Source: Loxodes magnus (lineage: Eukaryota; Ciliophora; Karyorelictea; Loxodida; Loxodidae). From it: a DNA stretch of 64,000 nucleotides. Both the position numbers and the translations under genes were made by a program. Every line of letters starts with the position of its first letter. Position 1 is the first letter of the stretch. The notes beneath the pieces were generated by a model, which was given only the letters and a program-made list of their open reading frames with translations, had not been told where the DNA came from and ran no database searches. The stretch covers positions 62,001-126,000 of the forward strand of contig CAMPDV010000117.1 of assembly GCA_946699065.1 (NCBI GenBank), in the 5' to 3' direction. Below are positions 1 to 11,325 of the stretch, piece by piece.

Positions 1-249
1 AAGTGAATTAACTATTGTTAAGTTCATCACTTTTTCTACTCTTGAAACTCTTGATTTCAATGTCTTTATTTTTTTCCATATCTGGATCATATTTATTTCT
101 GTATTTAAATAAAAATGATTATCTCCTTTCTTTCAGATCTTGAAATTATTTCCGAAGATCGGAGTTAGAAGAAAATAGAAGGAACTCAAATATTGGGCTA
201 AATGACACAATTAATTAAATTCTACTTCATAGTACCTTTTAATGGCTTC

Positions 250-535
250 AGTTATGTCTAGGATATTAACAAATTTCTGCCCAGATTAGCGATATGTGAA
301 GACAGGAGAACTCTGATACCTGGATTTCAGTGCCCGTTACTTCCAGCACTGATACTGAGCCACTAATCAACTTCTCGTACCAATAGAGAGAACACTAAAA
401 AAGTAGGCTTATCACACAAAAAGCTAGCCCCTATTTATATGTGGTGGCATCTATCGCGAGAGTACTCTTTATGCAGCATACACTGCTCCAAATTATCTAC
501 TCGGCTGACTAAAGCACATTGTCCATTTTCAAAAA
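250..535 (-). repeat. SINE-like repeat, subfamily 2
   Basis: This block is clearly less AT-rich than its flanks. Read on the minus strand it matches 51123-51365: both share the GTTCTCTCTA stretch, the CAGTATCAGTGCT stretch and a GTGGTGGCATCTA/TAGATACCACCAC segment. The head of the block also matches the other SINE-like family (2098-2515, 61010-61425, 62622-63020). No ORF was found. A tRNA-derived head with pol III boxes is possible but not proven. Confidence 0.6.
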
Positions 536-540
536 GTTTA

Positions 541-1372
541 TAATAGCACTATAATATCTTTTAGTTTACCTCCATTTTAAAAAACTTTCTATCAAAAACT
601 GACCTTAATTATTTAATACCTATTATTTTTCAAAATGCTTATTTCTTTCAATCACTAAAAAAGTTTTTGCTATTTTCATTATATAGAATAATTAAATAAA
701 ATAATATAAATAAAATCTTTAATATAATCTAAATTTTATTATATAAACAAATAAAGAAATAATCTAGGCAGATCTACTTATTATTTCTTTAAACCATAAA
801 TATTTCCATACAAGTTATTTTAAATAAATTAATGTAATTAATGAACTACCAAAGTATTTTATAAAGTTATCTAAATCTGAAATTGTAATTATAAAAAAGA
901 AACTTAAAGTAGAATTAAAAGGTCTTACAGAGATTTCTATGAAAATCGTTTACTTTTAATTTTATTTCCTTGGAAAAATTAAAATTGCTGAAGAAATAAA
1001 AATAAATTTTTATTTTTAATATTTATCTCAAGTCTTAAAAAAGATTCCTATTTTAAACAATATAGTTGCTTTACTAAATTAAAATTTGATTAGATTATGA
1101 TGAAGTTAATAATTCAAAGATATAGTTATGTAAATTATAAAATTTCTAATTCTATATCTATAAATCTCAAGTATATAGTAATAAATTAATTATATTAAGG
1201 GATTATTTTATAGATTTAATTAGAAGTGATAAAAGTAAAAAATAAGAGAATTGAAAAAATTTGTCTTTACACTTTTACTCACTGCTTTAAATTATTCGTA
1301 AGTCTTTTTTCCTTAATTTATTCAAGTAAATATAAAATTGCATATTAAGATTCTTCTTTTAGTGAAAATTTC
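541..1372. other. AT-rich intergenic, no gene seen
   Basis: The sequence is mostly A/T runs. No motif-bearing frame could be found on either strand under the TAA/TAG=Gln, TGA=Trp/stop code. Confidence 0.5.
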
Positions 1373-2061
1373 ATAATAATAATAATAATAATAATTGATT
1401 AAATTCGAGTCACTTTTAATTGGCTTTCCATGGATTAATAGTTTATTGTTAAGTAATAGAAACTTCAAATTTGTCTGGATCAAGTCTATCATAAATCTTA
1501 AAGATTTTTAATTTATTTTTACTAATGATTTCTTATAGTTCAATTCCTATTTATTTCTTATTCAACTCATTGACTGCTCCCTAAATACGCGGAGCTTCTT
1601 TGTTTAGTTGAAATATTTTTTCCTTCTTGAGTACAATAGATTCTAATAATATTTTCGCATTATTTTTCTATAATATTTTTCTCTAGTCTAAATTGGAAGC
1701 AATTCCGTATTTTATGTCCAGGTCTCTTGCAATATCAGCATGTCATATTCCGATAGGGAATATAAATTGTTGGAGTTTGTGGTTCGACATCCATTGGATC
1801 ATTTATCGAAATTTTCTAGAGGAATATGCTTTCAGTTAACTCTGCGAATTGGTTGAATTTTGTTTCTAGCTCTTCCATTCTGATATTTCCTGCCTATTTA
1901 TTTTCTTGTTCTCATTAATTAATCATAAGTATTCAATTTTCCTTTCGAGTTTTTTACTGTTCTTAGGAATTTAAAATTTTCTATTTACATAGCTTGGAGT
2001 TCTTAAAGTATTTTTTACTGATCATAACTTGATTGAGATGCAGCCTTTTAAGAAGAGACAT
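1373..2061 (-). pseudogene. Retroelement ORF1 relic with CCHC knuckle
   Basis: On the minus strand an ATG at 2061 opens a frame that stays open for about 170 codons when TAA/TAG are Gln and TGA is Trp. It has a Lys/Gln/Glu-rich coiled-coil-like part and then M-D-V-E-P-Q-T-P, just ahead of a zinc knuckle C-W-Y-C-x4-H-x4-C (about 1700-1745). The same order (Met-Asp-acidic linker, then knuckle) is seen in the better preserved copy at 58684. Downstream the element runs into an (ATT)n microsatellite at 1373-1396, like other copies. A hairpin (2103-2143) lies just upstream, as at the 58684 copy. Probably a 5'-altered copy of a Gag/ORF1-like protein of a non-LTR element that binds RNA. Whether it is still expressed is unknown. 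Confidence 0.6.
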
Positions 2062-2097
2062 TTTGCAATAAATTTTCCTTTTTTGTATAAATAAATA

Positions 2098-2515
2098 AAA
2101 ATGATTATAGAGCGTGTAGCACCTCATTGGCGCGCAGCTCTTTCAATATTAATATTTAATATTAAGGAAAATGTTCTCATGTTTCTTGTTAAAATTCTAG
2201 AGGTCGGATGAGTCATGTCAACTTCTCCAAATGGGGAATCTTCTTATCAAAATTTATTCTTAAATCTTGAGTCAAGCGCTTCAGTCTTCTTGAATAAGGT
2301 CCAAATAAGAATTAGTTATTAAATCGGTAATTAGAAGGCCCGTCAGTCAAACTTTCATACTGCTAGAGAGAACCCTCGGGGTAAGTTAGATATGTCTCAA
2401 CGGAGCTTATCCACCCTTCCCCGTGGTGGCATCTAGTGCGAGATTACTCGCAATGCAGTATACACTGCACCAGATTACCTACTAATTTGTCTGACGCGGC
2501 CGATATCCATTTTAT
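2098..2515 (-). repeat. SINE-like repeat, subfamily 1
   Basis: Read on the minus strand this 400-bp block matches 61010-61425 along its whole length and 62622-63020 more loosely. Shared parts include GCAGTGTATACTGCA, the CACCACGGGGAAGGGTGG stretch, GGTTCTCTCTAGCAGTATG and CCAAATGGGG/CCCCATTTGG. The 3' end of the element is the conserved hairpin at 2103-2143. The head (TAGTAGGTAATCTGGTGCAG) has a loose pol III A-box look. Non-coding; dispersed in both orientations. Confidence 0.7.
2103..2143 (-). repeat. Conserved retroelement hairpin, copy 1
   Basis: On the minus strand this reads AGAGCTGCGCGCCAATGAGG and continues GTGCTACACGCTCT. It folds as an outer stem with a single bulged base, an inner GCGCC/GGTGC stem with an AATGA loop, and a 3-nt TAC asymmetry. 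The same fold recurs at 2551, 58610, 61363, 62052 and 62973 with compensating base changes. It forms the end of the SINE-like unit and lies just upstream of the ORF1 relic. Confidence 0.65.
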
Positions 2516-2550
2516 ATAATATAATAAATAATAGATAAATAAATAAATTG

Positions 2551-2911
2551 GATTATAGAGTGCGTAGCACTCTCATTGGTGCGCAGCTCTTTAAATTAAT
2601 TTTATTTAATGTTGAAAAATAACATTTTATGGGTCTCTCTATCCGAATTTTCTCTTCCTGCAGTATGTTCCTATAATTTTTCCTTCTAAAGTATAGGATG
2701 CAATATGCGATTAAGGGTTTATCTTTCCCCGACCTATGATGAAGAAGGTTTTCTCCTTGCATTCAGAGTTCTCCAGCTTTTCGAATCTCCTTCTCTTGTT
2801 ATTGGTTTCTCTTTCTCCGATTTATCCTCCGTCCGTGCTCATTTTTTAGTTGCTTGCTGGGCCTCCAAGCAGCATCCAAGGAAAGGGCTTTTCACCCCAT
2901 TTAAAGTTTAA
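2551..2911 (+). repeat. Small repeat: hairpin plus P-T-Y-D-E-E coding block
   Basis: The block opens with a second hairpin copy (2551-2592). A frame from 2705 then encodes M-R-L-R-V-Y-L-S-P-T-Y-D-E-E-G-F and later D-L-S-S-V-R-A-H-F. The same protein block recurs at 59650-59995 (Y-D-E-E-D-F-L-L, D-L-S-S-T-R-A-H-F) after one frame change. A shorter relative (P-T-H-D-E-E) sits at 61807-62093 on the other strand. All three follow a hairpin copy. Conservation at the protein level suggests it was once coding, perhaps the start of a retroelement ORF. I do not recognise the family. Confidence 0.5.
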
Positions 2912-2919
2912 TATATAAT

Positions 2920-4350
2920 AATATTGCTTTTATTCTAATAATTATAAAAAATTTAAAGTATTAATAACAACTTTATGATAGATTCTATAGCTTAAATAAA
3001 AACATGTATAAGCTATTAGAATTTTATACTGCAAAATAAATTTTATTTTGTGAAACAAGAAAGATATTTCTTATATCTATTTTTATCTAATTGTCTTTTT
3101 GAGCTTTTTAATAAAAAATTTATGTTTGAGACTTTTTAGATTGTGGCAATTTAAAACTTTATCTAATACTCTATTGATATACATTCTCTTTATAAAAGAT
3201 TTTTATTTTTCTCAATAAACTATTTACCTTTATCAACTAAAAAGAATATCATAAATAATATTTTTTTATTAAAGCTAAACTTATAAATTTTGTACTTTTT
3301 TACCTTTTCTATGCTTTATTAATTTAAATCATATACAAAAAAATGAGTTTCTATTAGAATATTTATTTGACTTAACAGCTATATTTTAGCCATTATATTA
3401 GGTTATTAGATTAAAATATATTAAGCTCTATAAAAACTAGTAGTTATTTACTATCAAAATATATTCAAATTTAAGCGGTGAGCGTGCTTTATAAATTATA
3501 AAAATGCTATGCAAATAACGATTAATAGCTATTTGAAAAATAATGATTAAATGATTATCTAAATAAATTCATAAGCATAAAGTAATATCAAATTATTAAT
3601 ATTCCTATTTTATCAAATTTCAGCATCTAAAAATTTAACTATAGCTTCTGCAGAATTACTATAAAATTTACTCAAAAAAGAAGATATAAAAAGAAGTATA
3701 AATTTATGCATATAATTATAAAATTACTATAAGTAAGTTCAGTACGACTTTTAATCAATATTTTTTCTTCTATAAGAGTATTTATATAATTAATTGAAAA
3801 TATATTCTTAGAGTTTAAAAAATACTGAAATTGAAAGTTAAAGTGAAGAAAATATCCTTGATATATAGTTAAAACTTTTATTTATATCAATGAACAAAAA
3901 TATTTATTAATAAATAGAGAAATACTTTAAACATCATGATATTTGGAATTAAAATTATTTTGAAATTAATTAAATAGAATTATAGAATTTCCTAAGAATA
4001 AGTAGATAAAGCAGTGTAATTTATTTTTTAAGATATACACTAAATATATAATAGTTTTCTCATATCACTAATACTATTAAATACTTTTCCAATAAATATA
4101 AATTTTATAACTAAACATTAATATTATATATGTTCTATTTGTTATGATTTAAAATTAAGATAGGTGATAAGATCTTTTTGATGATTGAAGGATTGTTTAT
4201 TTATAAAATAATAATAATAATTTTAAACTTTATAATCATTTTTTCTAAATTATTAAGAAGATTTAATACTTTTATTTTCAAATCAGATTTACATCTTTAG
4301 ACTATTTAATTTATCTTTTATTTAAATTAATTATTTTATTATATCTATAT
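2920..4350. other. AT-rich intergenic, no gene seen
   Basis: No frame with recognisable motifs. Short (ATA)n runs occur near 4208 and 4353. Confidence 0.5.
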
Positions 4351-4352
4351 AT

Positions 4353-5192
4353 TAATAATAATAATAATAATATACTTTATGTTAATAAAATTGTTTGCCG
4401 ATCACAGGACTTGAAACCTGGTCGCAGCTGCCACTATTTTTTGCGTGGTTGGGTTCCACGGTCTTTATTATTGAGAAGACAACTCTCATGAACAGATTCC
4501 ATGCTAAAATTCTAAAATATTTTTCTTTTATAGATCCCTTCCTTTGTTACATAAAGTCTTGATAAAATTCTTAATGTTTTTTATTCTTCAATTTTTTGTT
4601 TGGTTTAAAAACTTTTACATCTTCTTAGGATATGTCATTATAATCTACAATATAGCATTTTTTTCTTTCTATTTTATTTTGAGTTCTTATATTCAAAATT
4701 TTTTCAATGTTTTTAATTCTTATGTTCATTTAGGTTGTTTATTTACCATTTTCTAATATGTTATTTTTCTTAGGATTGAGAGACTATTAATTTATTTTGA
4801 GGATCTTCAATCTACATTGATAAAACTAATGATGGAGGCAGTTAAGATTAGGACCAAATTTATTATCTTGTGATTTATTTATTATTTATTAATATTGTCT
4901 TTAGTTAATCTATTTCAAGGTTGAGTTGTTCGTAGTTAGTAAGAATTTCTCGATTTTAATTTTTCAGATTTCAGATAGTTTCTTCTTGTTTGACTATAAT
5001 TTTATTTAATTTTTCAACTTGTTCTTTTTCTATTCAAGAAGTTTCTGGGTCAACCATGCGCTTTCCCTAGGAAGGAGATTAAGAGCTTGATTATTCTAAG
5101 GCCTACTTTTTTTACTTTTAAATTAGACTGGCTTTTCTTCTAACCTTCTTAATTTCGGCCTTGCTAAGATGCTGTCCGATATTAAACTCCAT
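4353..5192 (-). pseudogene. Retroelement ORF1 relic
   Basis: An ATG at 5192 on the minus strand begins M-E-F-N-I-G-Q-H-L-S-K-A-E and runs on into a Gln/Lys/Glu-rich coiled-coil region (E-Q-V-E-K-L-N-K and N-L-K-N-Q-N-R-E-I-L), as in the other ORF1 copies. The knuckle region is eroded: the Cys and His positions cannot be lined up without shifting frame. The copy ends in GGTTTCAAGTCCTG and then an (ATT)n tract at 4353-4374, the same 3' layout as the copies at 9837 and 59598. Best seen as a decayed copy of the family. Confidence 0.5.
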
Positions 5193-5199
5193 TTTATCT

Positions 5200-6330
5200 T
5201 ATCTAAAGATTAAAGAATCCAAAAAATATCTTCATTAGATTTAATAGAGACAAGCATAATTAAAGTTAAGTCTATTTAGTTTTAACTTTAAAAATTAATT
5301 GCTAAAGCTCTTTGATCATTTTTTATAGTATTAGTTTTAAGTTTCATTTTCATATGATGATTTATTTATTAAGTTTTCGAGCAAAATCAATTTTTATCAA
5401 CTAATTTTTCATCAAATTTTTACTCTTTACAATTTTTTTATTCAAGTATAATTTATTGCTAATGCTCACTTTATCTTTTATTAATTTTTAATCTATAAAA
5501 ATCTTAATTTTCTCTAAAAAATTATTTTTCTAATTATTTACTCATAATATGATATGATTATTGAAATTTATCATTTTTTTTCTTTTTATTTTCCTTTTTT
5601 TCTTAAAGTTTTTGAACTATTGCAAAGTAATCTTTTTGTTGTAAATATAAACTAATCAATATTTTAAAATTGATTTTTTTCTTTCAAATCAATTATACTT
5701 AAGAATATTTTTAATGATATTCTAATTATAAAACAATTTATAAATTTTAATTTTTATGATTCACTCATACAACAATTTTTATATTACATGACTATTAGAT
5801 ATTTCTATCAGCTTAAATATAATATTATTTAAATAATTCAGTGAATTATATTCTTGATTTCGTTTGATTTATTTAGACTTTGATATTTTTATAAAACATT
5901 TAGTTAATAAAGTAATAATTAGGCATTATTTGAAGATTATAATGTATGTACCATATTAATTAAATAATCAGTAAATTCTTGTTTGCTTATCGTTCAATTA
6001 AATTACAATTTCCGAGTATTTGCTTTTTCATTTCAAAACTAAGCCTCTTTTATATAAGTCTTCTAATATCAATTTAATTTCTATAATTCTAGGTTTTCCT
6101 ACTATTTATCACTTTTGTAATTTAATATATACCTTCTAATATAACTTTAAAATATATATGTATACATTTAAATTTCTTAAATGAGCAATTTAAGAAATCA
6201 TCTCTTATAAAAGAAAAAAGAAAACTTAAATAATATAAAAGGAAACTTTATTTTCAAGTTTTTATTGAAGGATTCTAGAAAAAATAGATTAAGGAGATAA
6301 AGTTTCTATAATGAGATATGCAACAATTAG
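5200..6330. other. AT-rich intergenic, no gene seen
   Basis: Long A/T runs. No supportable coding frame or RNA gene on either strand. Confidence 0.45.
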
Positions 6331-6339
6331 AATATAAAC

Positions 6340-7335
6340 CAATTAGTTACCCAGGTTGATGATCACCTAATATTCTCTTCTGGTAAAATTTTGTTGCTAA
6401 TTATGCTTGAAGTGATTCATTAATCCGTTAAAAAATAATCAATTTTAAACTTTCTTTTTTCCTGTTGTATTAATGAGGATTAGGTCTTATATTGGATCAT
6501 TGCATTCTAATATGAATTCATTCATTATGTTTAATAGCTATTATCCTGCTGGGTTTAGTTCCTTAGGTAGAAATTATGGTATATGCGCATTAAGGTCTCC
6601 TACAAATTACGTTTTGTAATTCTAGGCTATTTGCTAAGTATATGAATTATTTGATTAATTCTTAGAAAGGGATTAATTATTCTGGTTCAGTCCTTGTAGG
6701 TGCATATACTTTGATAATTGCATTTCTATCATAAAGACTCATACAAATTATCATGCCGCCTTCAAATATTTCATTTCATTTTAATTTAATTTATTTATGT
6801 CATGTTATTTAACTCTGCATATGAGTTGCTATTTAATATATAAAGTCACTCCTTTGCTATGTCTAGTTCCTGGTTTTATAATAGCGGAGTACCCAGATAT
6901 TTAGGGTATATCTTTAATTGAGTCTATAAAAATTTCATGAATCGCCATAATGTCTATATCTTTTTCATGCATGAATTTACTTAGTTCTTCTTTGTTCGAT
7001 TTTGTTCCTCTTACATTAGCAGTTTCTATATTTAATTAGTTTCAGATAGTAAGATTTTCTTGATCTTTATTGTTTGATTCTACCTATTTAGTATCATTTA
7101 TCAAATTAGGGTCACTTACTTAAACTCTATCAAAACCAAAGTCTCTAATGTTTGCATTTATGCTTAAGTTTAAGTGTACTTGCTTATCTGATATTATTTG
7201 TTATTTTATTATTAGAGGTTATTGCCTTTATTAGTTATAAAAGCAAGTTAACTGCTTATTGGAGTTTATTTTGCTCAGTGAGTTCTGACAAAGCAATTTT
7301 TTTTCTGTCACATCACTAAATTTTGGTTTTTCCAT
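6340..7335 (-). pseudogene. LINE apurinic-type endonuclease domain, frameshifted
   Basis: Read on the minus strand from an ATG at 7335. The frame reaches I-E-T-A-N-V-R-G-T-K-S-N-K-E-E-L and then D-I-D-I-M-A-I-H-E-I-F-I, the usual opening of non-LTR retrotransposon endonucleases (N-x-R-S...D-I-x-x-x-x-E-T/I). Next come S-G-Y-S-A-I-I-K-P-G and K-G-V-T-L-Y-I. In another frame there is I-I-K-V-Y-A-P-T-R, and back in the first frame F-V-G-D-L-N-A-H (GDxNAH motif). The need to change frame around 6700-6760 marks it as decayed. This domain nicks target DNA for retrotransposition. No reverse transcriptase follows it here, so the copy is truncated. TAA/TAG are Gln throughout. Confidence 0.7.
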
Positions 7336-7339
7336 AGGA

Positions 7340-8560
7340 CAAAAGTAATTTTAATCATTTTATCCCAACATTTATTTAATTAAATGATCTGTTATTATCC
7401 TGCCATTTCTTCCATTTCTCATGCAAAGTTTCAGAATTGATTTTTGAAATTTTCATACTTTAGGTTTCAAACTTATGTTTGTTATTCATTTTTATTGTTT
7501 TTTTAATTTTCCTTTTTTTATCATTGCATTTTTTAATCGATTGTATTATTTTTATTGCATGTTTTATCCTTTTTTTAATATTTCAGTACAATTAATTATT
7601 GACTTTATTGCTTTTTTTCCTGCATTGCTTTGTACTGTGCCCAGTTTTTCGACAATCTTCATATTATCATAGTGTCGGATGATTTAATTTTAAGTGCAAA
7701 TTTTTTAGATCCAATTAAATAGGAATTTTTTCTGAATTAGTGATTTCTGATATATCTAAGTATATTGTGGTTCTACCATCCAGTCATGTTGTTCCTTTTT
7801 TTTATGTAGAATTGTTCGCTTGATATTGCCGAAGACTTTTAGTTCTTTTTCTATTTGAGGTAAATATTCGTATATACCTAGAGAACAGTGAAATGGATAA
7901 CTATTAATATTGTAGTATTTGCTAATATTTCTCTTCTCAATAAGAATATCAAATGATTAGTATTACCATTTTTTTATGTCAGAGAATTTATTAAGTTATT
8001 CTTAGTCAGAAAAGACAATTGATAATACTTTTCTTTCTAAATGTAGATGAAAATATGTTGGCAAATTATAATATAAGAAAAAAATTAAATTTTGGAATTT
8101 TATTAGCTATTTTAATCTCTTTTTCACCCTAACAACAGAAATCTTTGCTTTAATAAAATTCTAAGAATTCAATATTAAAGATTTTTATCTTAAGAAGTTA
8201 TTCTTGCTTATTACAGCATAATTTTTCTTGCTATTTCCATAAATTAAATTAGTAACAATTTGTAAATTTTTATTGCTTCTTTTAATTATTTTTTTATTAA
8301 TAAAAACTAGAAACTGTAAACAAATTTTGTAGTGATATTTCTATGAATTTCAAAATATTATTATTTTCTAAAATAGTTGATAGATAAACTATTTAACTTT
8401 ATTTTATAGTCCAAGAAGATTTTAAACTGAATCTTGAGATAAGTGTTTTTAATTTATTAATTTACATTAAATATCTTCACCAATCCTCCATTTTCCTTAA
8501 TTAATTTCTAAAAAACTAATTAGAATAAATTTATCTGCAAATAAAAATGTTTAATACGAA
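7340..8560. other. No convincing gene; possible upstream LINE remnant
   Basis: The minus strand may continue the LINE copy upstream, but no motif supports this. Otherwise the stretch is AT-rich and featureless. Confidence 0.35.
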
Positions 8561-8564
8561 AATT

Positions 8565-8795
8565 CTGCAACTAAAGGAGAAGAAGTTAAAGATCAAGATA
8601 AGATGAAAAGAATAAGGAAGATAAAGAGGATAAAGGGGATGAAGAAAAACATGAAGAGTAAAAGGAAGAATAGAAGCTATAAATTGATGAAGAAGATGAA
8701 GATAAAAGTGTGAAGAAACGAAAAAATTTAAATAACATTAAAACATCTTTAATTAAAGAAACTAATTCCAACAAAGAAAAGATGTGACAAGAATA
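8565..8795 (+). other. Purine-rich tract, possible Lys/Glu/Asp-rich exon
   Basis: About 200 bases are almost purely A/G on the plus strand. One frame is very acidic and lysine-rich (K-E-D-K-E-D-K-G-D-E-E-K) and ends within reach of a TGA near 8786. No start, domain or neighbour supports a gene. It may be an exon of a charged low-complexity protein or just a polypurine tract. Confidence 0.25.
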
Positions 8796-8799
8796 TTTT

Positions 8800-9836
8800 A
8801 GTTAAATTTAAATTTAAAATTTTTTATTTTCCTTCTTTTTTTCTTGTTTCCTGTTCATGTTAATTAAATATTACTTAAATTTGCTGAAAATTTTTTTAAA
8901 GTTCTTATAAATTAAGACCTCTTAATACAATGCTAAATTTACTATTATTTAGACTTTCTTCAGAAGTTTGAGTTGCAATTAATGTTTAACTTTCTAGTTT
9001 TCTTTAATAACCTTAAACTATAAGACTTAATATTAGGCAAATTTAGATTAAAGATATAAATATTTATTTATCCAAACTCTATGAGAAATGAAATATGATA
9101 AAAAAAGAAATCGATTGCAAATATTACAAGAGAATTTATTAAGATAGATAAATCAAAATCGAATAAGAAATTTTATTTTAAATAAAAAAGAAGAATATTA
9201 TCAAGAAACTAAAAAAATGTAATTTTAAACTATCAAATCGGAATCGTAACCAGAAGTTTATTAATATTTATCCAACTTGCAAAACGGTGATAATCTATTA
9301 AAAGAGAACCTTCTTTAATCTATTATTATTATATTCTACCTTTTCTAATATGTATTACATTTCAAGAATTAAATGAAAATATAAGGAATTTAAAATTATT
9401 TTGATTCTTTTTAATGAAATTATATAAAAATTTAAATGTAATATAACTAAGCTAAGTTTAATTGACTAATTTAAAAATAAATTACAGCAAAATAAAGATT
9501 TAATTAATAATTATATTTTATATTAAAGTTATCTTATTATTTTAATATAATTTTAAAATTTTGGTAAATTTTATTTTTTGATATTTTATAAAATAATTGA
9601 TTCAACAAAGGAAACAATTAAAAAAATTTTGATTTGAAAATATTTTGAAATAATGAAAAATTATCTTAAAATAAAAGAAAGGAAATAATCTAAGATTTAT
9701 TGATATCTGATTAAGTGTATTCTTTTCTTTTTGCAAAGTTTTAATTATTTTTAAAACTATAAAAAATAAAGCAACTTTATGGATATAAGTTTATAGATTA
9801 AAGATAAAGTAAAAAAATAGAGAATTTTTTAATTTT
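8800..9836. other. AT-rich intergenic, no gene seen
   Basis: No motif-bearing frame. Ends at the (TAA)n/(TTA)n tract that closes the ORF1 copy downstream. Confidence 0.45.
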
Positions 9837-10777
9837 AATAATAATAATTATTATTAAAAATGTCTGTGGTGTCTAAACGATCACAACTTAATAAAAATTT
9901 TGGAGTTTGAACCTGATTTTTTAAGAGTCCTAGCACTCGTAAAACTTGCATTCTTAATTCTACTTTTTCTTCTTTTATTAATTCAAATGAAGTCTTATAG
10001 TTCTACTTGTTCAAAATTCTTTTTCTATTTTTAAGTGACCATTTTTCGTTACATCAGATCTTGTTCATCTTTTACTTTTTTATTATTACAATTATTTCTT
10101 CCAAGATTACTCCTTGACTTTTCTAAGTTAAAGCTCTTACGAAGGTATCATTTACTTTTATAGTAGTGCATAATGTCTAAATCTTGAATTTTGGTTTAAT
10201 TATTTTAGCTTTTTGATAATTTTTCTCAATCTCCATCTTATTGTAATTTACTTACTCTAATGTGATCTGCTAGCTTCTCTGACTTTGCAAGATGCTTTCA
10301 ATCTGCGGAATCTAATTTGGATCCTTTGCACTTAGGAGTTAGTCTGGCTAAACTGTTCCTGGTGATACTTCCATAGCACATCATCTTCCTATCCTAAATA
10401 GACATTCTGAGGTCTAAAATATCTTACAATCCATGCTAGATTTGCAGTGATAGCTTCTCGTTCTCCTTCCTAAACTTCCTGACCTCTTCCTAGAGGTTTA
10501 GGAACACTTTGATGAGCTCTCATTGCTCATCTAGAAGAATTAACCTCAGGGACCTCCTGGTAAAGCGCAGGCTTCATCTACTTCTTTGTCTACTCCTCCG
10601 ACGTTGACGTTTCAATGTATCACTTTCTTAGGCTGTTTCCGTTTTTCTAGTTATATTTATTTTATTAAGTTGAAAAGGATAAGGTTAGATGTAAGAAGAT
10701 TGACGAGAAGCGGTTTCTGGATTTTTCTCCTTCTTCACAGAGTTGGTATAAAATACCCTTTTGTAACCTTCAACCAT
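9837..10777 (-). pseudogene. Retroelement ORF1 relic, good N-terminus
   Basis: The ATG at 10777 (minus) gives M-V-E-G-Y-K-R-V-F-Y-T-N-S, nearly the same start as the copy at 58684 (M-V-E-G-F-K-K-G-F-Y-T-T-S). A coiled-coil core L-Q-E-E-V-R-K-F-R-K-E-N-E-K-L follows, matching the copy at 61012 (L-Q-E-E-V-R-K-L-R-K-A-N-E-K-L). The knuckle position further on reads H-Y-Y-K-S-K-W and has lost its Cys residues. The element ends with GGTTCAAACTCC and a (TAA)n/(ATT)n tract at 9837-9865. A decayed copy, but the shared start and core confirm the family and its reading frame. Confidence 0.65.
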
Positions 10778-11040
10778 TTTATTTAATTTTAATTATTTAT
10801 TAAGTAGATAGAAATTACATAATAAATAGAGGCATAACTATTAAATAATTTCTTAAAAGAATTTATAAAAACTAAAAGATAAAGAATAATCTAAAACTAT
10901 AGCTAAGATAAAACATACAAATTCTAAAGATAAAATAAATCTTATTACCATAGAGAGAGTACAAATAAACATTTATATAATGCTATAAATAATATTTTTC
11001 TAAGTATTTTTAAAATTAATTTAATTAATTTCAACTTAAA

Positions 11041-11325
11041 GAGTTTTGGACTGCAACTTCTTGCAGTTTAACGACCCCAACACTCCCTTCATGGGATAAC
11101 GGGGATATCCTGTTGCTTTCGAAAAGCAGCTGCCAGGGAGCTCCATCGCTATGGGCAGCCAGGCTTCAAGCCCCTACCAGGAGTGGATAATCAAGAGGAA
11201 GGTATTCCCTTGCAAAGGTTGACTTTGACCAGGGACTTTCTCAACGACAGGAAAGGAACTTGTTCCTAGCTATAAAACCAGAAAGTATGATTCAGAAGGT
11301 CAATCTCAGCTCCCACCATCTTTTT
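11041..11325 (-). ncRNA. Structured RNA-like repeat, copy A
   Basis: This GC-richer island of about 285 bp matches 43810-44095 in opposite orientation. Read on the minus strand it starts GATGGTGGGAGCTGAG and ends in a hairpin TGCAA-GAAG-TTGCA. Conserved blocks include CTAGGAACAAGTTCCTTTCC, GGTAGGGGCTTGAAGCCTGG and AGCGATGGAGCTCCCT. GGCTTGAAGCC resembles a pol III B box and TGGCTAGGAAC (in copy B) an A box. Where the two copies differ, the changes keep stems: the terminal hairpin is GGAAA-GGAG-TTTCC in copy B, and an internal one changes from GCTTT/AAAGC to GTGC/GCAC. This suggests a functional folded RNA or an RNA-derived SINE. Identity is unknown; SRP RNA was considered but its hallmark loops were not found. 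Confidence 0.55.
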
